Source: Chloroflexota bacterium (GTDB lineage: Bacteria; Chloroflexota; Dehalococcoidia; Dehalococcoidales; RBG-16-60-22). From it: 7,048 nucleotides of DNA. The DNA lies in assembly GCA_022574315.1 (NCBI GenBank), contig JACZSH010000077.1, positions 1 through 7,048 of the forward strand, in the 5' to 3' direction. Position 1 is the stretch's first letter; every line of letters starts with the position of its first letter. Made by a program: the position numbers and the translations under genes. The notes beneath the pieces were generated by a model. That model had not been told where the DNA came from and ran no database searches. It saw nothing but the letters and a program-made list of their open reading frames with translations. This document shows positions 5,507-7,048 of this stretch, piece after piece.

Positions 5507-5953
5507 ATGGCTTCCATAATTGCTGTTTGCACGAGCACAAAAAAGGGCATCCGAAAAGAGGCAATCGCCGAAGGGATGTTCAAAGCGGAGCACGGCCTGG
5601 TGGGTGACGCCCACGCCGGCGTCATCGACCGCCGGCAGGTAAGCCTGCTGGCCACGGAAAGTATCGACAAGATGCGAAGTCGCGGCCTGGAACTGGTGCC
5701 CGGCGATTTCGCGGAGAACCTGACCACCGAGGGCATCGACCTGCACCACCTGCCCATCGGCACCCGGTTGACCGTCGGCGACGAGGTCGCCCTGGAGATT
5801 TCCCAGATCGGCAAGGAGTGCCACACCGCCTGCGCCATCCGCCGCAAGGTGGGTGAATGCATCATGCCGGAGGAAGGCGTCTTCGCCCGGGTGATTACGG
5901 GCGGCACCATCAAGACAGGCGACCGCATCCTAAAGGGAGAGACGCGCCAATGA
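5507..5953 (+). CDS. MOSC-domain protein
   Basis: The 148-residue product is a single stand-alone MOSC domain, the fold shared by the C-terminus of molybdenum cofactor sulfurase and by YiiM-like proteins and predicted to handle sulfur or metal-sulfur groups. Seen are the N-terminal strand with VCTSTKKG, GLVGDAHAG (30-38), RRQVSLLA (42-49), GDFAENLTTEGIDL (66-79), and the cysteine-rich segment IGKECHTACAIRRKVGECIMP (101-121) with C105, C109 and C118, followed by GVFARVITGG. C105 in the KECH motif is the best candidate for the reactive cysteine. There is no signal peptide. It begins one base after mnmA and its TGA overlaps the nadA ATG as ATGA. Such genes often sit near molybdopterin genes, but none is visible here. 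The family is firm; the substrate is unknown, and a role beside MnmA or NifS is only a contextual inference. Confidence 0.9.
   Translation: MASIIAVCTSTKKGIRKEAIAEGMFKAEHGLVGDAHAGVIDRRQVSLLATESIDKMRSRGLELVPGDFAENLTTEGIDLHHLPIGTRLTVGDEVALEISQIGKECHTACAIRRKVGECIMPEEGVFARVITGGTIKTGDRILKGETRQ
5935..5941 (+). promoter_or_regulatory. Shine-Dalgarno site of nadA
   Basis: GGGAGAG lies 8 bases before the ATG at 5950. It decides for that start over the in-frame ATG at 5857, whose extra 31 residues are arginine/histidine-rich, unlike NadA, and lie wholly inside the MOSC gene in another frame. Confidence 0.7.
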
Positions 5954-6867
5954 CCATCCTCAAAGACCTGCCCCTGGAAGAGCGGATACTCCGACTTAAG
6001 AAAGAACGGAACGCGGTTATCCTGGTGCACAACTACCAGCTCGGCGAAGTGCAGGACGTGGCCGATTTTGTCGGCGATTCCCTGGAGTTGAGCCAGAAAG
6101 CGGCCAAGACCGAGGCCGACGTGATTGTGTTCTGCGGCGTCCACTTCATGGCGGAGACGGCGGCCATCCTCAGCCCGCAGATGACGGTGCTGCTGCCCGA
6201 CCGCCACGCCGGCTGCCCGATGGCGAATATGATTACCGCCGAGCAACTGCGCCGGAAGAAAAAAGAACTGCCCGACGCGGCCGTGGTCTGCTACGTCAAC
6301 TCCACCGCCAGCGTCAAGGCGGAATCGGACGTGTGCTGCACCTCGTCCAACGCGCTCAAGGTGGTCAACAGCATCGAGAACGACGAGATACTCTTTGTCC
6401 CCGACCAGTACCTGGGGAGCTACATCGCCGGCCAGACGGACAAGAAGATGCACCTCTGGCCCGGTTACTGTCCCACCCACGCCCGGATACACCCCACCCA
6501 CATCCTGCGGCTGAGGGAAGAATACCCCAACGCTAAAGTGGCCGTCCACCCGGAGTGCCGGCCGGAGGTTATCGCCCTCGCCGACGAGGTGCTGAGCACG
6601 AGCGGGATAATCCGCTACGCCGGACGGGAAGACGTCAAGGAGCTGATTGTGGGCACGGAGCTGGGCATAATCTACCGGCTGAAAAAAGAGAACCCGGGGA
6701 AGAAGTTCATCACGGTCACCGAGCAGGCGGTCTGCCCCAACATGAAGCTGATTACACTGGAGAAGGTGCTCTGGTCGCTGGAGGAGATGAGGATGGCGGT
6801 CAAGGTACCGGAAGCGACCCGCCTGAAGGCCAAGGCGGCGGTGGACCGGATGCTGACCCTGGTCTGA
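5950..6867 (+). CDS. nadA: Quinolinate synthase NadA
   Basis: NadA condenses iminoaspartate with dihydroxyacetone phosphate to quinolinate in NAD synthesis and depends on an oxygen-sensitive [4Fe-4S] cluster. The 305 residues match the short NadA type. Seen are the early HNYQ (27-30), VGDSLELS (41-48), FCGVHFMAETA (61-71), AGCPMA (87-92), YVNSTASVKAESDVCCTSSNA (115-135), LWPGYCPTH (169-177), VHPECRPEV (199-207), and EQAVCPNMKLITLEKV (258-273). By family comparison C89, C174 and C262 are the three cluster ligands and H27 and H200 are active-site histidines. The start overlaps the MOSC stop by ATGA. No nadB or nadC is in the window, so the link to this unit may be the cluster's need for NifS sulfur rather than shared NAD genes. 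Assignment is firm. Confidence 0.96.
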   Translation: MTILKDLPLEERILRLKKERNAVILVHNYQLGEVQDVADFVGDSLELSQKAAKTEADVIVFCGVHFMAETAAILSPQMTVLLPDRHAGCPMANMITAEQLRRKKKELPDAAVVCYVNSTASVKAESDVCCTSSNALKVVNSIENDEILFVPDQYLGSYIAGQTDKKMHLWPGYCPTHARIHPTHILRLREEYPNAKVAVHPECRPEVIALADEVLSTSGIIRYAGREDVKELIVGTELGIIYRLKKENPGKKFITVTEQAVCPNMKLITLEKVLWSLEEMRMAVKVPEATRLKAKAAVDRMLTLV

Positions 6868-6877
6868 GCGGGGCATT

Positions 6878-7048
6878 ATGGCAGAGTCTTACATCGTGGT
6901 GCTGATTACCGCCGACGACGCCGGGGAAGGGCGGCGGATAGCGCGGGCGCTGGTGGAACAGAAGAAAGCGGCCTGCGTCAACATCGTGCCCGGGGTGGAG
7001 TCCATATTCTGGTGGGAAGGCAAGCTGGACGAGGCGCGGCAGAGCCTG
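6878..7048 (+). CDS. cutA: CutA1-family divalent-ion tolerance protein, N-terminal part (runs off right edge)
   Basis: The frame stays open to the right edge and gives 57 residues of a protein that is normally about 105. The pattern IVVLITADDAGEGRRIARALVEQKKAACVNIVPGVESIFWWEGK is characteristic of CutA1, a small trimeric ferredoxin-like protein linked genetically to copper tolerance, with biochemical role uncertain. The AACVNIVPGV core with its conserved cysteine (C33) and the aromatic WWEGK are intact. It starts 10 bases after nadA with only a poor ribosome site (GCGGGG) and is probably the next gene of the same unit. Confidence 0.92.
   Translation, partial: MAESYIVVLITADDAGEGRRIARALVEQKKAACVNIVPGVESIFWWEGKLDEARQSL

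Noticed and set aside
5143..6876. A 577-codon antisense open frame across mnmA, the MOSC gene and nadA
   Set aside because: It lies opposite three well-identified genes, has no domain I recognise, and is explained by high-GC codons leaving few stops on the other strand.
6865..7048. In-frame UGA at the end of nadA as a selenocysteine codon, since the frame continues open
   Set aside because: NadA is complete at that point, the continuation is a shadow of the CutA frame, and no SECIS-like hairpin follows. The UGA stops of cysE, the NIL gene, mnmA and the MOSC gene were also considered and give no plausible extension.

Overview
The window is a compact, GC-rich (third positions mostly G/C) bacterial chromosome segment with two divergent transcription units separated by a 295-base AT-richer region. 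No mobile element, CRISPR array, tRNA, rRNA or phage gene is visible. The gene set (SelA/SelB selenocysteine machinery, an oxygen-labile quinolinate synthase, a group I NifS, a CxxC-type MnmA, a stand-alone NIL protein) suggests an anaerobic or microaerophilic bacterium. The wording of several proteins resembles Chloroflexota (Dehalococcoidia-like) homologues, but this is recognition from memory, not a search.

Minus strand, 1-1803: selA (selenocysteine synthase, 424-1803) followed after 38 bases by selB (selenocysteine-specific elongation factor, N-terminal 128 residues, running off the left edge). A near-consensus promoter sits so close to the selA start that the mRNA would be essentially leaderless.

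Intergenic region, 1804-2098: the selA promoter facing left, a consensus TATAAT facing right toward cysE, a second possible rightward promoter with a perfect TTGACA box, and a 7-2-7 inverted repeat overlapping it. No tRNA or recognised riboswitch was seen.

Plus strand, 2099-7048: cysE (serine acetyltransferase), a small NIL-domain protein, nifS (cysteine desulfurase), mnmA (tRNA 2-thiouridylase), a MOSC-domain protein, nadA (quinolinate synthase) and the first 57 residues of cutA. Junctions are tight (NIL/nifS overlap 4 bases, mnmA/MOSC gap 1, MOSC/nadA overlap 4, nadA/cutA gap 10). Two looser gaps (89 bases after cysE, 82 after nifS) hold no clear promoter or terminator. The unit reads as a sulfur route: CysE makes O-acetylserine for cysteine, NifS takes sulfur from cysteine, MnmA puts it into tRNA, MOSC is a predicted sulfur-handling domain, and NadA uses an Fe-S cluster. 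The divergent Sec genes could draw selenium through the same desulfurase, but that is inference.

All the enzymes are known families. The less ordinary points are the cysteine-free NIL protein translationally coupled to nifS, the MOSC gene locked between mnmA and nadA, the three-cysteine MnmA site, the predicted leaderless selA mRNA, and unusual residues in NifS and SelB motifs.
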